Shown here: positions 51,985 to 61,370 of the stretch, one piece after another | How positions within the stretch are numbered: the stretch's first letter is position 1 | How the letters are laid out: each line of letters starts with the position of its first letter | Source: an uncultured Lachnospiraceae bacterium | Lineage (GTDB): Bacteria; Bacillota; Clostridia; Lachnospirales; Lachnospiraceae | Assembly (NCBI GenBank): GCA_949948735.1 | Contig: CATLGV010000001.1 | Location: 62,001-126,000, forward strand | Direction of reading: 5' to 3' | DNA: 64,000 nt | Position numbers and translations under genes: made by a program | Notes under the pieces: generated by a model | Told to the model about the DNA's origin: nothing | Seen by the model: the letters and a program-made list of their open reading frames with translations, nothing else | Database searches by the model: none

Positions 51985-52773
51985 TTACTCTAATGCGGGG
52001 GACTGGCCCATTCCCTCCTGCCCCTGCGCCTCCCTGGGAAACGGGAGCTGGAACAGCCGCAGCATCTCTTTCTGGGACTCAAACTCCCGTTCCGCAATAA
52101 ATTCCATGAAATCCCTGTCATCCCTGTGTGCCCGCTCCAACAGGGACACATAATCCCCGCGCAGGATGGGTGGCACAACCGCAGGCAGATACCCGTCCTG
52201 GAGCAGCGCCAGGTTCATCAGAAGCCTTGCCACCCTGCCATTCCCGTCTTTGAACGGATGGACGAACACAAAGCGCTTGTGGAGCTGGGCGGCAAATTCC
52301 ACGGGGTGGTATGCGTCCCGCTCCTTCTGCACCCAGGCAAACAGCCCGTCCATCTCCTTCTGTATCTTCTCCGGAGTCGCCACAGGATACTGCGATCCCG
52401 TGAGCAGCACCCGGACATCCCGGTAACGCCCTGCATACTCCGGCTCAATGTTCTGATAGAACAGTCCGTGCATCTTCAGCACTGTCTGCTCGTCGATCCG
52501 CCGATTCTGTAACACGGAAAACATAAAATCATAGGCTTTCGCATGGTCTACCGCCTCGAACACATCGCGGAGCGGTTTTCCGCCTACCGTCAGGCCATCC
52601 TCCAGAAGTACCTTTGTTTCACTCTCCGTCAGGGAGTTCCCCTCCAGGGCATTGGACGTCCATGTCAGCCTCACCCGGTAATAATCCTGTATCTGTCCCA
52701 GCATTCCGCCCTCCATCGGGCGCAGCGTATTGATCTCTTTCTGGAAAAGGTCTATTTTATGCAGAATTTCCAC
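51985..52773 (-). CDS. Fic-domain protein, probable AMP transferase, class II self-inhibited
   Basis: 262 residues from a GTG at 52773 (AAGGA 11 nt upstream). The Fic motif is HPFKDGNGRVAR, complete, so nucleotide transfer (usually AMP from ATP to a Ser/Thr/Tyr) is expected. N-terminal TWTSNALEGNSLT fits the inhibitory [ST]xxxE[GN] helix motif, placing it in class II (inhibitor in the same chain, N-terminal). No antitoxin gene is beside it. Fic proteins of this type modify cellular GTPases or topoisomerases; the target is unknown. Single gene with its own promoter and terminator, between ABC-F and sbcC. Confidence 0.92.
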   Translation of the reverse strand: MEILHKIDLFQKEINTLRPMEGGMLGQIQDYYRVRLTWTSNALEGNSLTESETKVLLEDGLTVGGKPLRDVFEAVDHAKAYDFMFSVLQNRRIDEQTVLKMHGLFYQNIEPEYAGRYRDVRVLLTGSQYPVATPEKIQKEMDGLFAWVQKERDAYHPVEFAAQLHKRFVFVHPFKDGNGRVARLLMNLALLQDGYLPAVVPPILRGDYVSLLERAHRDDRDFMEFIAEREFESQKEMLRLFQLPFPREAQGQEGMGQSPALE

Positions 52774-52802
52774 CTTGCCACCATCCTTCCAAGCACACTG
52801 CC

Positions 52803-52831
52803 ATCATACCACAAAACACGCAAAAATGATA
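52803..52831 (-). promoter_or_regulatory. Probable extended -10 promoter of fic
   Basis: Extended TGG-TATGAT (-10 at 52803-52808) about 30 nt before the GTG start; the -35 region TATCAT (52826-52831, 17-nt spacer) is poor. Confidence 0.4.
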
Positions 52832-52880
52832 GGATGAAAACAGATCCTGTCCCATTTGTTAAAGCAGCAGGAATAGCAGG

Positions 52881-55800
52881 CTATAAGCCGCATTCAACGG
52901 TAATCCGGCTTCCGTCCTTTGTCTTCCTGACCTTGATCTGCTGTGGAATATTCTCCATAAGCTCCTCCCGGTGGCTGATAATTCCCACCAGCTTGTTGCT
53001 TCCGGTCAGATTTATTAAAATTTCCATCGCGTTGTCTATGGATTTCCGGTCCAGCGTTCCAAAGCCTTCGTCCACAAAGAGCGCGTCCATCTGTATGCCG
53101 CCAAGATTGGACGACACGGTATCGGACAGCCCCAGCGCGAGACTCAGCGACGCCTTAAAGCTTTCTCCGCCGGAAAGATTTCCCACGGGCCTTCGGTGTC
53201 CTGTATGGTTGTCCAACACCTCGAGGTCAAGAAAATTGTTACTCCTCTTCCCAAGGGAATCCTCCTGACGGTACAGTTCATACTGCCCGTTGCTCATCGG
53301 CAGCAGCCTCCTGTTTGCGGCGGCAATGATCCCGTCAAATCCCGCGGCCTGTATGTACTGCTCCAACGTAATCTTCCCGTTTCCGGTCGTGCCCTTGACC
53401 AGATTGTAAAGCCGCTGACAGATTGCATTCTCTTTACGCGCTTTTTCCAGTTCCTCTCTCCTGTCAAGAATACGCTTCTGTTTCTCCTCATTTGCAGCGA
53501 TTCTGTTTTCGCTGTTGGTGCAGTCCTTTCTGATCAAATCTACGTTTGCGCTCTGATCGGCACATACAGCATTCAACGCTTCAATGTCTATCACCTTTTT
53601 CCCTTTTGCATCCGATTTGGCATCAGAAAGCTGTTTCTTATTCGTCGCAACCGCCTGATTGTATTCATTAACCGTTTTGTCCAACAATGCGATATCCGCC
53701 TCGTCTACAGCATATATCAGCACTTCCGCTACAGAAGAAAAGTCGTTTGCGCGGACTTTTTCATCCAGCTTCTTTCTTAACCCTTCCTCATCCTCTTTCT
53801 GCTGTTCCAGGCTGTCATTCAAGGTCTTTAACGCCGACGTGGCAGCGGTAACATTGTTATCGGCTTTTTGCTTTTCCTCCTCTGCCTCTGCGATATCCTC
53901 CAATATTTTATTCTTTTTCGTCTCCGCCTGTTTTCTCTCTTTTTTCGCCGTTTTCCAATCCGGAAAGCTTAGTTTCTCAAGCGTCCTTAAATTGGTATGC
54001 GTTTCCTTCAGCTCCAGTTCCATTTTTCGCCTGTCTGCATCCAGTTCTTCTTTTTTTGCGCGAAGCACCTCTGTTTCTTTTCCCTGCGCGGCTTCGAAAT
54101 CTTTTCTCGCCTTCACAAGCGCCTCGCAATCCTTATCAAGAGAAATCCATTTTTGACGATTCTCCTCTGACATCGTCTCAGCCTGCGCCTTTGCTTCCTT
54201 TACTGCCTCAAACAGCTCCTCGAGAGACGATCCTTCCCTGTCCATGTCCAGAAGCAAATCCCCAATACAATCCAATATCGTTCTCCTGAGCTGTTCCTCA
54301 AATTCCTCCAGTGATGTCTTTGCTTTTTCTGCTTCCGTATTTGCACGGTTCTTTTTCTCCTGAAGCTCAGCCGCTTCTTCCTGAAGTTTTTTGAAATCCT
54401 CTTCTGAAATTGAAGCATCCTGAAGTCTGGCCGGCTCCGGATGATGCAGGGAACCGCACACCGGACATTTCCCGCCCTCTACAAGCTTTGCCGCCAAAAT
54501 ACCGGCTCTGCTGTCCTCAAGAATGCGTTCAGCCGCCTCTCTCCTGCTGCTTGCCTCTTCATATTTCCCGCGCGTATCTAAAAATGCTTTCTGCTTTTTA
54601 GAAAGAGTCTTTTCCCTTTTTTCTCTTTCCGGAATCTGGCCGTCTATGATTGCATCTAACTCTTTCAAAAGCCCTGCTAGCTTTTCACCCTCATTTTTTG
54701 CCGCTATCAGCTCCGCCGGCCTACCGTTTAATTCCTTAACGGTCTTATGAAGGGCTTCTATCTTCTCTTTAAGCGCCTGCTCATTTTCTTTTAAATCCGC
54801 TTCCTCTGTGCCGATACTTTGAGCACGTTCTTCGAGGTCTTTGCGTTTTTTCTCCAGTTCCTCTCTTTGTTGATATTTCGGTTTTTCATCGTCAATCCGG
54901 CTTATCATCTGCTTTAATCTGTCAGCCTCCGGCTCCAGCTTTCCAGCGTTGTCCAATGCATCTTTCGCCTGCTCTGCGGCCGCCACCGCAACCTCCAGAG
55001 TTGATTTTGTTATTTCAATCCGCTCCTTTGTCGAAGAGATGTCATCGCACTTTTCCTTCCACCCGATATAGAACGGCTTCACATCACGGGTGGCTTTTTT
55101 CTGTCTGTCCAAACACAGGATGATTTCATCCATTTCCGCCCTTCTTTTTTCAAGCTCCTCTTTTTCCCTTTCAAGCCTGTCCCTTTTCTCAATGAAACTG
55201 TTATTGATCTTAGCTAACGCAAGCTGCTCATTATTTTCATTCAGCGTCGCCTCCGCGCTTTTCAGGTCTGCCTTCATGCGATTCAAACGCTCTCTGTCTG
55301 ACAAGATCAGACTTTGTATTACCGCTAAGATTTCATCCAGATTCCATGCGCTCCCGGATTGCCCGGATCTGTCTTTAAGCGCCTCCAATTCGTCAAAAAG
55401 CGCGTCCTCTTCCCTTGCCAGCACATCCCCGAAGTGTTGAATAATACTTTTCTCAGCCTCTGCCTTGATTCTGTCGCTTGCATCCATCCGGCCCTTCAAT
55501 TTGTATTCTATATTTTTATAGCCACTCGTTAAAAATATAGTGCGCAGTATCTCTGTTCTCTGATCCGTTTTCGCATTTAATAAGTCCCGAAATTCTCCCT
55601 GCGCAATCATCACAATCTGCTTAAACTGCTTCTCGTCAATGTGCAGCAGTTCCTTTACAGCATTGTTCACCTGTGTCAGGCCCTCTATCGGCGCCTGCCC
55701 CTCTTCGTAAAAGGTCGCACTTTCCTTCTCTACTGTCACACCGGAGCCGCGCTGTTTCTTTCTTTCGTAAGATGGCTGTCTCCAGACATGAAATTCACGT

Positions 55801-56063
55801 CCCTGATGCGAAAAATAAAAATCCACATAGCTCCTGACGGAATCCCTGGCATATTCGCTTCTTAAATTCTTTGTATCTCGGTAAGTCCCGCTGGTCGTTC
55901 CATATAGCGCAAAACATATGCAATCAAATATGGTAGTTTTCCCCGCGCCAGTATCCCCGGATATTAAAAACAATCCCTTTTCCGCAAAGGTGCCAAACTC
56001 TATTTCCGGAATCGTTCCCGCATAGGGGCCAATCGCGCTTATGATCAGTTTAATCGGCTTCAT
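52881..56063 (-). CDS. sbcC: Exonuclease subunit SbcC (Rad50-like)
   Basis: 1060 residues. Walker A ISGDTGAGKTTIFDCICFALYG, two long coiled-coil arms, a zinc hook CPVCGSLHHP near residue 535, and at the end LSGGESFKASLSLALGLSD with Walker B ALFVDEGFGTLD. With SbcD it opens hairpins and trims blocked DNA ends. Its start overlaps the end of sbcD by 14 bp, so the two are translationally coupled. Confidence 0.96.
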   Translation of the reverse strand: MKPIKLIISAIGPYAGTIPEIEFGTFAEKGLFLISGDTGAGKTTIFDCICFALYGTTSGTYRDTKNLRSEYARDSVRSYVDFYFSHQGREFHVWRQPSYERKKQRGSGVTVEKESATFYEEGQAPIEGLTQVNNAVKELLHIDEKQFKQIVMIAQGEFRDLLNAKTDQRTEILRTIFLTSGYKNIEYKLKGRMDASDRIKAEAEKSIIQHFGDVLAREEDALFDELEALKDRSGQSGSAWNLDEILAVIQSLILSDRERLNRMKADLKSAEATLNENNEQLALAKINNSFIEKRDRLEREKEELEKRRAEMDEIILCLDRQKKATRDVKPFYIGWKEKCDDISSTKERIEITKSTLEVAVAAAEQAKDALDNAGKLEPEADRLKQMISRIDDEKPKYQQREELEKKRKDLEERAQSIGTEEADLKENEQALKEKIEALHKTVKELNGRPAELIAAKNEGEKLAGLLKELDAIIDGQIPEREKREKTLSKKQKAFLDTRGKYEEASSRREAAERILEDSRAGILAAKLVEGGKCPVCGSLHHPEPARLQDASISEEDFKKLQEEAAELQEKKNRANTEAEKAKTSLEEFEEQLRRTILDCIGDLLLDMDREGSSLEELFEAVKEAKAQAETMSEENRQKWISLDKDCEALVKARKDFEAAQGKETEVLRAKKEELDADRRKMELELKETHTNLRTLEKLSFPDWKTAKKERKQAETKKNKILEDIAEAEEEKQKADNNVTAATSALKTLNDSLEQQKEDEEGLRKKLDEKVRANDFSSVAEVLIYAVDEADIALLDKTVNEYNQAVATNKKQLSDAKSDAKGKKVIDIEALNAVCADQSANVDLIRKDCTNSENRIAANEEKQKRILDRREELEKARKENAICQRLYNLVKGTTGNGKITLEQYIQAAGFDGIIAAANRRLLPMSNGQYELYRQEDSLGKRSNNFLDLEVLDNHTGHRRPVGNLSGGESFKASLSLALGLSDTVSSNLGGIQMDALFVDEGFGTLDRKSIDNAMEILINLTGSNKLVGIISHREELMENIPQQIKVRKTKDGSRITVECGL

Positions 56064-57207
56064 TTATAACACCTGCCTCCCGCGCCGCTGTCCGCATTAC
56101 ATCCATTTCTTCTTCTGTCATCTCACAACCATACATCAGCCTGTAAAAATCTCCAATTAACGCTGAAAACGATTTATTTTCTGCAATGCTGCTGATATCT
56201 GCCTGCTCAAGCTCTCTTGTATGTGAATTGTCATAGTCGATTCGAACCGTATTCGGATACACCTGCTGAAATATTCCCATTGCATCATTGATAATATCCT
56301 CATCCGTCAGGGTGGCATAAATGAAATCCTCCGGCGCTTTTACATTCTTTTTATCCAGCAGTTCTTTCAACGTACCCTTTATATGTCTCATATCCCTTTG
56401 CGGCTTTAGGGGAATAAGCTCTATCCGAACCCTTTCCTCTGCCGATACCGTAATAACAGGCACCGACTTTTCATTGTTCGCTTCGCTAAGCGAATATTTA
56501 AGCGGGGAACCAGCATATCGAAGCGAATCCCTTCCAACCCGCTGTGGGGAATGAATATGACCTAACGCCACATAATCAAAATCGTCAAAGCAGTCATATC
56601 CAATTTTTTCAACCATGCCCACACTCCGGGTTCCAACGCTTTCAGATCCTGCAAGCGCGGGATCCTCTCCCTTCCCCGCAACAAATTGATGCGCTACCAG
56701 AATATTCTTATTGTTTTTGTTTATGGATGTGTTTTTGATAATGGTTCGAACAGCATCGTCATAACTCTTTATGTTCTTGTCCGGGAAATAATGCCTTACC
56801 TGAGAAGCTTTTACAAACGGAAGCATGTAGATGTCAATTCCTGTATTCCCATCTACAAAGCTTTGTTTATGAAGTGTTCCGTCAAAGCCAGCCGATATAA
56901 ATATCTGATTAGATGCAAACAAAGCGCTCCCGTAATTCAAGCGCTCATCCGAATCATGGTTTCCACTCACCATAAATACCTTTATTCCTTTATATGCCAA
57001 TTTGCTTAAAAAATAATCCAAAAGCTTCGTAGCCGCTTCGCTTGGTACCGCTTTATCATACACATCCCCTGCTATCAGCACGCCGTCTATATCTTTTTTA
57101 TCTGCGACACAAAGGATCTGGTCAAGGATATATTTTTGATCCTTAATTAAATCGAAATCCCCGAGTGTTTTTCCCAAGTGCAAATCTCCTAAATGTAGAA
57201 ATTTCAT
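56050..57207 (-). CDS. sbcD: Exonuclease subunit SbcD (Mre11-like)
   Basis: 385 residues from the ATG at 57207 (AAAGGAAAAGC upstream); the frame is open further 5' but without a family match. Phosphoesterase motifs HLGDLHLGKTLGDFDL, IAGDVYDKAVPS, MVSGNHDSDERL and LGHIHSPQRVG bind the two Mn2+ ions. Nuclease half of the SbcCD complex. The region 57208-57375 upstream holds no clear promoter that I can place on this strand. Confidence 0.95.
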   Translation of the reverse strand: MKFLHLGDLHLGKTLGDFDLIKDQKYILDQILCVADKKDIDGVLIAGDVYDKAVPSEAATKLLDYFLSKLAYKGIKVFMVSGNHDSDERLNYGSALFASNQIFISAGFDGTLHKQSFVDGNTGIDIYMLPFVKASQVRHYFPDKNIKSYDDAVRTIIKNTSINKNNKNILVAHQFVAGKGEDPALAGSESVGTRSVGMVEKIGYDCFDDFDYVALGHIHSPQRVGRDSLRYAGSPLKYSLSEANNEKSVPVITVSAEERVRIELIPLKPQRDMRHIKGTLKELLDKKNVKAPEDFIYATLTDEDIINDAMGIFQQVYPNTVRIDYDNSHTRELEQADISSIAENKSFSALIGDFYRLMYGCEMTEEEMDVMRTAAREAGVINEAD

Positions 57208-57375
57208 GCTTTTCCTTTCTGCTCCGTATGTCCTTTTCACTAAATGTTCTGTTGTGTAATTCTGCAGGATTACCATGCGTTGTATCTTATTTATATTATC
57301 ACACAGCCGCTTGCTTTTCCATAAAGCCCCGGCAATATGCATAAAGCTGCCATATTGACAGCTTTTCTTCACCGC

Positions 57376-57404
57376 TTGAAGTCAGCAAAATTTCATAGTA
57401 TACT
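57376..57404 (+). promoter_or_regulatory. Promoter of tmcAL
   Basis: TTGAAG (57376-57381), 17-nt spacer, TATACT (57399-57404), about 98 nt before the start codon. Confidence 0.6.
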
Positions 57405-57501
57405 ACAATTACCCAAAAGAGGGTCGCATTCATATGGAGGCAAGGCAAAGTAATCTGCTGAAAAATTGATTACAACGCATGATGCGGAAAGGAAGCACGC
57501 C

Positions 57502-58782
57502 ATGAAAATCGCAGCGGTTATCGCAGAATACAATCCCTTCCACAAGGGGCATTCCTATCAGCTTCATACCTTACGAAACGAACTGGACGCGGACAGAATC
57601 CTTGTCGTGATGAGCGGCGACTTCGTGCAGCGGGGGGCCCCTGCTATAGTTGACAAATATGTCAGATGCCGGATGGCGCTTGAAAACGGTGCAGATATGG
57701 TGCTCGAGCTGCCTGTTTATTTTGCGCTCGGCAGCGCGGAATATTTTGCGCAGGGCGCGGTATCGCTGCTGGACAAGCTCGGAATCATTGATACGCTTTA
57801 TTTCGGAAGCGAATGCGGCGATATTGAAGCGCTGAAGGCCTGCGCCCGTCCGCTCCTTACGGAGCCAGCCGCATATAAAGCGCAGCTAAAACAATATCTG
57901 AAGCAGGGATACTCCTTTCCTTCTGCAAGAAGTATGGCATTTTGTTCCCTGTTTTCTGACAACGCCGCTTCGGAAACCGCGGATTATGAAAAAATTCTTG
58001 CAGCGCCGAATAATAATCTGGGTATAGCATACATCAAAGCGCTGCTGCAAAGGAACAGCGCCATCACACCCAGGACGCTGCGCCGCAGGGACAGCGGCTA
58101 CGCTTCCCTGTCGCTCACAGGCGGAAGCTTCGCCTCGGCAAATGCCGTTCGCAGCGCACTTTTGGAGAAGCCCGATTCGATTGACAGCCTGAAGGAATTT
58201 CTGCCGGAATCGGTCTGGCGCTTCTTTAAAAACAGCCGGGGGCTTTTATCTGCAGATGATTTCTCGCAGCTGCTTCATTATAAGCTGCTTGCTGAACGGC
58301 GCAAGGGAAAAGACTGCTTCGCTTCTTTTTACGATGTAAGCAGGCAGCTTTCCAACACGCTGTATCACAGGCTTCCCGACTATAACGGTTTTGCAGATTA
58401 TGCCCTTGCCTGCAAGTCAAAAAACCTGACTTATACGCGCATCAGCCGGTGCCTGATGCATATTCTGCTTGATATGACGCAGGAAACGGCATGCGCGCTC
58501 AAGGAACACGATTACTGTCCGTATGCCCGTGTCCTGGGATTCCGGGAAGGCGGCAGGGATATTTTCCGGCTGATGAAGGCAAACAGCGCTGTCCCGATTA
58601 TCACACGCCCCGCTTCCGCGCGCAAACAGTTAAACAGTCTGGCGCAGGAGACATTTCTCGCCGATAGAAACGCTTCTGATATTTACCAAAGCGTATTATC
58701 TCACAAAACGACGCGTGTGTCATATTCCGATAAGCCTCATCCCATCCCGAACGAGCTGACGCGTCCGATACTCAAAGATTAA
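57502..58782 (+). CDS. tmcAL: tRNA(Met) cytidine acetate ligase TmcAL (YlbM family)
   Basis: 426 residues from the ATG at 57502 (GGAAAGGAAGCACGCC upstream). Nucleotidyltransferase fold: [18 protein letters not shown] with the HxGH motif, [15 protein letters not shown], and [12 protein letters not shown]. In Bacillus the enzyme activates acetate with ATP to make N4-acetylcytidine at the wobble position of elongator tRNA(Met). Divergent from sbcD; its 3' end overlaps the UPF0210 gene by four bases, tail to tail. Confidence 0.92.
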   Translation: MKIAAVIAEYNPFHKGHSYQLHTLRNELDADRILVVMSGDFVQRGAPAIVDKYVRCRMALENGADMVLELPVYFALGSAEYFAQGAVSLLDKLGIIDTLYFGSECGDIEALKACARPLLTEPAAYKAQLKQYLKQGYSFPSARSMAFCSLFSDNAASETADYEKILAAPNNNLGIAYIKALLQRNSAITPRTLRRRDSGYASLSLTGGSFASANAVRSALLEKPDSIDSLKEFLPESVWRFFKNSRGLLSADDFSQLLHYKLLAERRKGKDCFASFYDVSRQLSNTLYHRLPDYNGFADYALACKSKNLTYTRISRCLMHILLDMTQETACALKEHDYCPYARVLGFREGGRDIFRLMKANSAVPIITRPASARKQLNSLAQETFLADRNASDIYQSVLSHKTTRVSYSDKPHPIPNELTRPILKD

Positions 58783-60143
58783 TTCTTAAAGCTGTGAATA
58801 GGCGCCGGTATTCTGCCCCCGCGGTTGACAAATGCGTCACAGGAAAAATTATTGACCGGCATAATCGGCGCATGGCCAAGCAATCCGCCGAACTCCGCAT
58901 TGTCGCCGACCGTCTTTCCGATAACCGGTATAATCCGAACCGCTGTTGTCTTCTGGTTCACCATGCCAATCGCAAGCTCATCCGCAATAATTCCCGCAAT
59001 CGTCGTCGCCCGGGTGTCGCCCGGAATCGCTATCATATCCAGTCCTACGGAGCACACGCAGGTCATTGCTTCCAGCTTCTCCAGCGTAAGCGCCCCCGCA
59101 TTTACCGCGTCTATCATTCCCTGATCCTCGCTTACCGGAATAAATGCACCGCTCAAGCCACCGACATAGGAGGACGCCATGACGCCGCCCTTTTTTACCT
59201 GGTCATTGAGCAGCGCCAACGCCGCCGTCGTCCCCGGCGCGCCGGCGTATTCCAGGCCGATTTCACACAGAATATCTGCAACGCTGTCCCCGATTGCAGG
59301 CGTCGGCGCAAGGGACAAATCCACAATCCCAAAAGGAATCCCAAGACGTCTGGAGGCCTCCTGCGCTACAAGCTGCCCGACTCTTGTCACCTTAAACGCC
59401 GTCTTTTTGATGGTCTCACATAGCACCTCAAAATTCTCTCCGCGCACATGCTCAAGCGCCGTCTTGACAACGCCCGGGCCGCTGACGCCCACGTTGATAA
59501 TGGCGTCCGCCTCCGTCACGCCGTGGAATGCGCCCGCCATAAACGGATTATCGTCCGGCGCGTTGCAGAATACGACCAGCTTAGAGCAGCCAATCGAATC
59601 GTTCTCCTTTGTGAGCTCTGCCGTTTCCTTAATAATATCGCCCATCAGCCGCACAGCGTCCATATTAATGCCGGTCTTGGTAGAACCGAGATTGACCGAG
59701 CTGCATACAAGCTCCGTCTCTGCCAGCGCCTTTGGAACAGAGCGCAGCAGCAGCTCGTCTGCCCTTGTCATACCCTTAGAAACCAGTGCGGAATATCCCC
59801 CAAGGAAATTGACGCCGACGTCCTTTCTCGCCCGGTCCAGCGTCTTTGCAATCGTCACAAAGTCCTCCGGCGTCCGGCAGGCTGCGCCTCCGATAAGCGC
59901 AATCGGCGTTACGGATATTCGTTTATTGACAATCGGAATCCCAAACTCTTTTTCAATCGCCGCTCCCGTCGTTACCAAATCCTTTGCAACGGACGTAATT
60001 TTATTGTAAATCTTTTCATTTAACCGATTCAGATCCGCGTCAATACAGTCCATTAAGCTTATACCCAGTGTGATTGTCCTGACGTCGAGATTTTCCTTCT
60101 CGATCATTTTGTTCGTTTCCAATACTTCATTGATGTTAATCAT
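58779..60143 (-). CDS. UPF0210/PFL family protein
   Basis: 454 residues from 60143 (GGGAGGTTTGGC upstream). The sequence is highly conserved in the family: [69 protein letters not shown]. The fold is related to anaerobic ribonucleotide reductase/pyruvate formate-lyase-like barrels but no radical Gly site is evident; the function is unknown. Always next to a small ACT protein, as here (60188-60460), which probably regulates it. Confidence 0.92.
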   Translation of the reverse strand: MININEVLETNKMIEKENLDVRTITLGISLMDCIDADLNRLNEKIYNKITSVAKDLVTTGAAIEKEFGIPIVNKRISVTPIALIGGAACRTPEDFVTIAKTLDRARKDVGVNFLGGYSALVSKGMTRADELLLRSVPKALAETELVCSSVNLGSTKTGINMDAVRLMGDIIKETAELTKENDSIGCSKLVVFCNAPDDNPFMAGAFHGVTEADAIINVGVSGPGVVKTALEHVRGENFEVLCETIKKTAFKVTRVGQLVAQEASRRLGIPFGIVDLSLAPTPAIGDSVADILCEIGLEYAGAPGTTAALALLNDQVKKGGVMASSYVGGLSGAFIPVSEDQGMIDAVNAGALTLEKLEAMTCVCSVGLDMIAIPGDTRATTIAGIIADELAIGMVNQKTTAVRIIPVIGKTVGDNAEFGGLLGHAPIMPVNNFSCDAFVNRGGRIPAPIHSFKN

Positions 60144-60187
60144 GCCAAACCTCCCGCTTTCTTTTCGGAAATCTTCTGTGCTTCTGC

Positions 60188-60460
60188 CTATAACCGGTGC
60201 ATGCTGTTGAAGATTTCTTCCCGCTGGCACTTGATAATGACGCCGATTTCCGCACCAAGCGCATCCAAATCGTCAGAGACCTCGCTTACCGACTTTACCG
60301 CCATGCTCATATCCGCTATCATCATCATATTAAAGTAATCGTCGACGATGGTCTGTGAAATATCGAGAATATTGATTTTGTTCTCCGCCAGATACGTACA
60401 TACCTTTGCGATAATCCCGACGGTATCCTTACCCACTACCGTAATAATTGTCTTTTTCAT
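60188..60460 (-). CDS. ACT-domain regulator (UPF0237 family)
   Basis: 90 residues, one ACT domain: [20 protein letters not shown] and [21 protein letters not shown], then a C-terminal helix. Such proteins bind small ligands, often amino acids. AATGGAGGATTAAT precedes the start. Partner of the UPF0210 gene 44 nt downstream. Upstream (60461-60552) a GNRA-capped mini-hairpin TTGTGC-GCAA-GCACAA is present. Confidence 0.93.
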   Translation of the reverse strand: MKKTIITVVGKDTVGIIAKVCTYLAENKINILDISQTIVDDYFNMMMIADMSMAVKSVSEVSDDLDALGAEIGVIIKCQREEIFNSMHRL

Positions 60461-60552
60461 ATTAATCCTCCATTCTTACCAAAGTCTGCGAATTTGTGCG
60501 CAAGCACAATATTTGCAATACGAACTTCGTTCGTTATGTGAAAAATTCATTT

Positions 60553-61350
60553 TTATAACGCGACTACCTGAGAAAGCTCGCTGCGTTTCGCCACATAAAT
60601 CGGAAAATCATTCGGTTTATAAGGGGTATCCGCCATTGTGATTTCAAGCCGCACCGTCTCATAGGCAAGCTCCGCTAAGTTGTTCTCCTTGCTCAGATGC
60701 CCCAGAAACACCGCCTTCATGTGGTCATGCAGTACCCTGCTTAAGAGCTTTCCCGAAAGCTCATTTGACAAATGGCCCTTATTTCCGAGTATCCGCTGTT
60801 TCAGATAATACGGATAAGGTCCTACCTGAAGCATATTGATGTCGTGGTTTGCCTCCAGCATCAGCACATCCATACCCTTTAAGCATTCCACCGTATATTC
60901 ATTGTAGGTCCCCAGATCCGTCACCACCGCCATGCGCTCGCTGCCGTACTGAAACCGGTATGCTACCGGCTGCGCCGCGTCATGCGATATTTTCATCGGA
61001 TTGACGGTGATATCCTTCAGAATCATTTTTTCGTCTGCCGCTACCGCGCAAAACAGAGACGGGTCTATACTGCCCAGACTGCCTGCCGTCTTAATCGCGT
61101 CAATCGTTCCCGCCGTCGCGTATATCGGTATATTGAACTTGCGGCTGATTACACCGAGCCCGCCAATATGGTCGGCATGCTCATGCGTAATCAGAATCCC
61201 GTCAATATCCTTTCCGGAGAGCCCCAGCCTGTGAAGCCCCTCCTCCGTTTTCTTACAGCTGACGCCCACATCCACCAATAAATGCGTCGCGTCCGTACCC
61301 ACATAAATACAATTGCCGCTGCTGCCGCTGGCGATACTGCACATTCTCAT
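60553..61350 (-). CDS. MBL-fold metallo-hydrolase (WalJ/YycJ family)
   Basis: 265 residues: [20 protein letters not shown] and the zinc motif [12 protein letters not shown], with later [16 protein letters not shown] and [15 protein letters not shown]. The family resembles single-strand DNA 5'-exonucleases; in streptococci the gene is walJ, linked to the WalRK cell-wall regulators, which are absent here. It follows the FtsA-like gene by 20 nt. Confidence 0.92.
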   Translation of the reverse strand: MRMCSIASGSSGNCIYVGTDATHLLVDVGVSCKKTEEGLHRLGLSGKDIDGILITHEHADHIGGLGVISRKFNIPIYATAGTIDAIKTAGSLGSIDPSLFCAVAADEKMILKDITVNPMKISHDAAQPVAYRFQYGSERMAVVTDLGTYNEYTVECLKGMDVLMLEANHDINMLQVGPYPYYLKQRILGNKGHLSNELSGKLLSRVLHDHMKAVFLGHLSKENNLAELAYETVRLEITMADTPYKPNDFPIYVAKRSELSQVVAL

Positions 61351-61370
61351 CTGTTATACCCTCAATTCCC

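Noticed and set aside
57340..57370. AAAGCTG/CAGCTTT hairpin with T-run on the plus strand
   Set aside because: Looks like a terminator, but no plus-strand gene lies upstream; on the minus strand it precedes sbcD. Left unassigned.
61354..61370. Fourth copy of the 16-bp word (TACCCTCAATT)
   Set aside because: Only 11 bases match, and they are explained as the ribosome site (GAGGGTATAACAG) of the MBL-fold gene.
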